A stretch of DNA of 7,768 nucleotides from CAZCDS01 sp964497585 (GTDB lineage: Bacteria > Desulfobacterota > Desulfomonilia > Desulfomonilales > Desulfomonilaceae): assembly GCA_964497585.1 (NCBI GenBank), contig CAZCDS010000116.1, forward strand, positions 1-7,768. The letters run 5' to 3'. A program made the translations under genes and the position numbers. Numbering within the stretch: position 1 is the stretch's first letter; the number at the start of each line of letters is the position of its first letter. The notes below the pieces were generated by a model. It was not told the origin of the DNA. It ran no database searches and saw only the letters and a list, made by a program, of their open reading frames with translations. Shown here one piece after another: positions 7,720 to 7,768 of the stretch.

Positions 7720-7768
7720 TGCGACAATTACACTTGAGCGTCAGCGACAATTAGACTTGTGCATCGAA
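7720..7768. mobile_element. Probable terminal end of an IS21-like insertion sequence
   Basis: From the TG at 7720 rightwards the sequence changes character. It carries two copies of a motif GCGACAATTA[C/G]ACTTG that begin 23 bp apart. Multiple short repeats near a terminus that starts with TG are typical of IS21-family ends, where they bind the transposase. The reading frame of the 7632-7719 gene fragment is closed inside the first copy, as expected if the element interrupted that gene. The body of the element would lie to the right of the window, so no transposase can be seen and the family call is tentative. Confidence 0.5.
7721..7759 (+). repeat. Direct repeat pair, 16 bp, 23-bp period
   Basis: Copy one occupies 7721-7736 and copy two 7744-7759. 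They match at 15 of 16 positions, differing only by C versus G at the eleventh base. The spacing is about two helical turns, which would put both copies on the same face of the DNA for a binding protein. They are best explained as transposase-binding sites at an element end. Confidence 0.7.

Overview
The window comes from a mid-GC bacterium that I cannot place more precisely. The sequence looks like accessory (mobile or defence-island) DNA. It has one very large multidomain gene, a gene-poor left flank, two broken gene remnants, a phage- or toxin-like metallopeptidase gene and the probable end of an insertion sequence at the right edge. There are no rRNA, tRNA, CRISPR or clear housekeeping genes.

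Layout: (1) Positions 1-1191 hold no gene I can support. Short open stretches exist on both strands, but none is recognisable. (2) Positions 1192-6425 (+) hold one gene of about 1,740 codons. It encodes a trypsin-like serine protease domain fused to a STAND-type P-loop NTPase and then about 1,200 residues of mostly helical sequence. The catalytic Asp and Ser are in the long frame. The catalytic His and the only plausible ATG lie upstream, and the ATG is in a different frame, so the 5' end carries a frameshift (sequencing error, mutation or, less likely, recoding). (3) Positions 6426-6681 (-) are a frameshifted and truncated ankyrin-repeat gene whose homology stops at the stop codon of the protease-NTPase gene. 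(4) Positions 6784-7632 (-) encode a 282-residue protein with an HEVRH zinc-metallopeptidase motif. (5) Positions 7632-7719 (-) are the last codons of another gene, whose stop codon overlaps the GTG start of the metallopeptidase gene by one base. (6) From about 7720 to the window edge, two copies of a 16-bp motif at 23-bp spacing look like the multiple terminal repeats of an IS21-like element that cut off the gene in (5).

Interpretation: the protease-NTPase has the architecture of prokaryotic NLR-like immune sensors, with an effector protease at the N-terminus, a switch NTPase in the middle and a long helical sensor at the C-terminus. It is the best candidate for a little-described system here. 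It would presumably bind a phage or stress signal through the C-terminal part, oligomerise with ATP and activate proteolysis. This is inferred from architecture only. The right-hand genes (fragment, metallopeptidase, ankyrin remnant) share one strand and read like a decayed phage or polymorphic-toxin/immunity cluster truncated at both ends, by the putative IS on the right and the protease-NTPase gene on the left.
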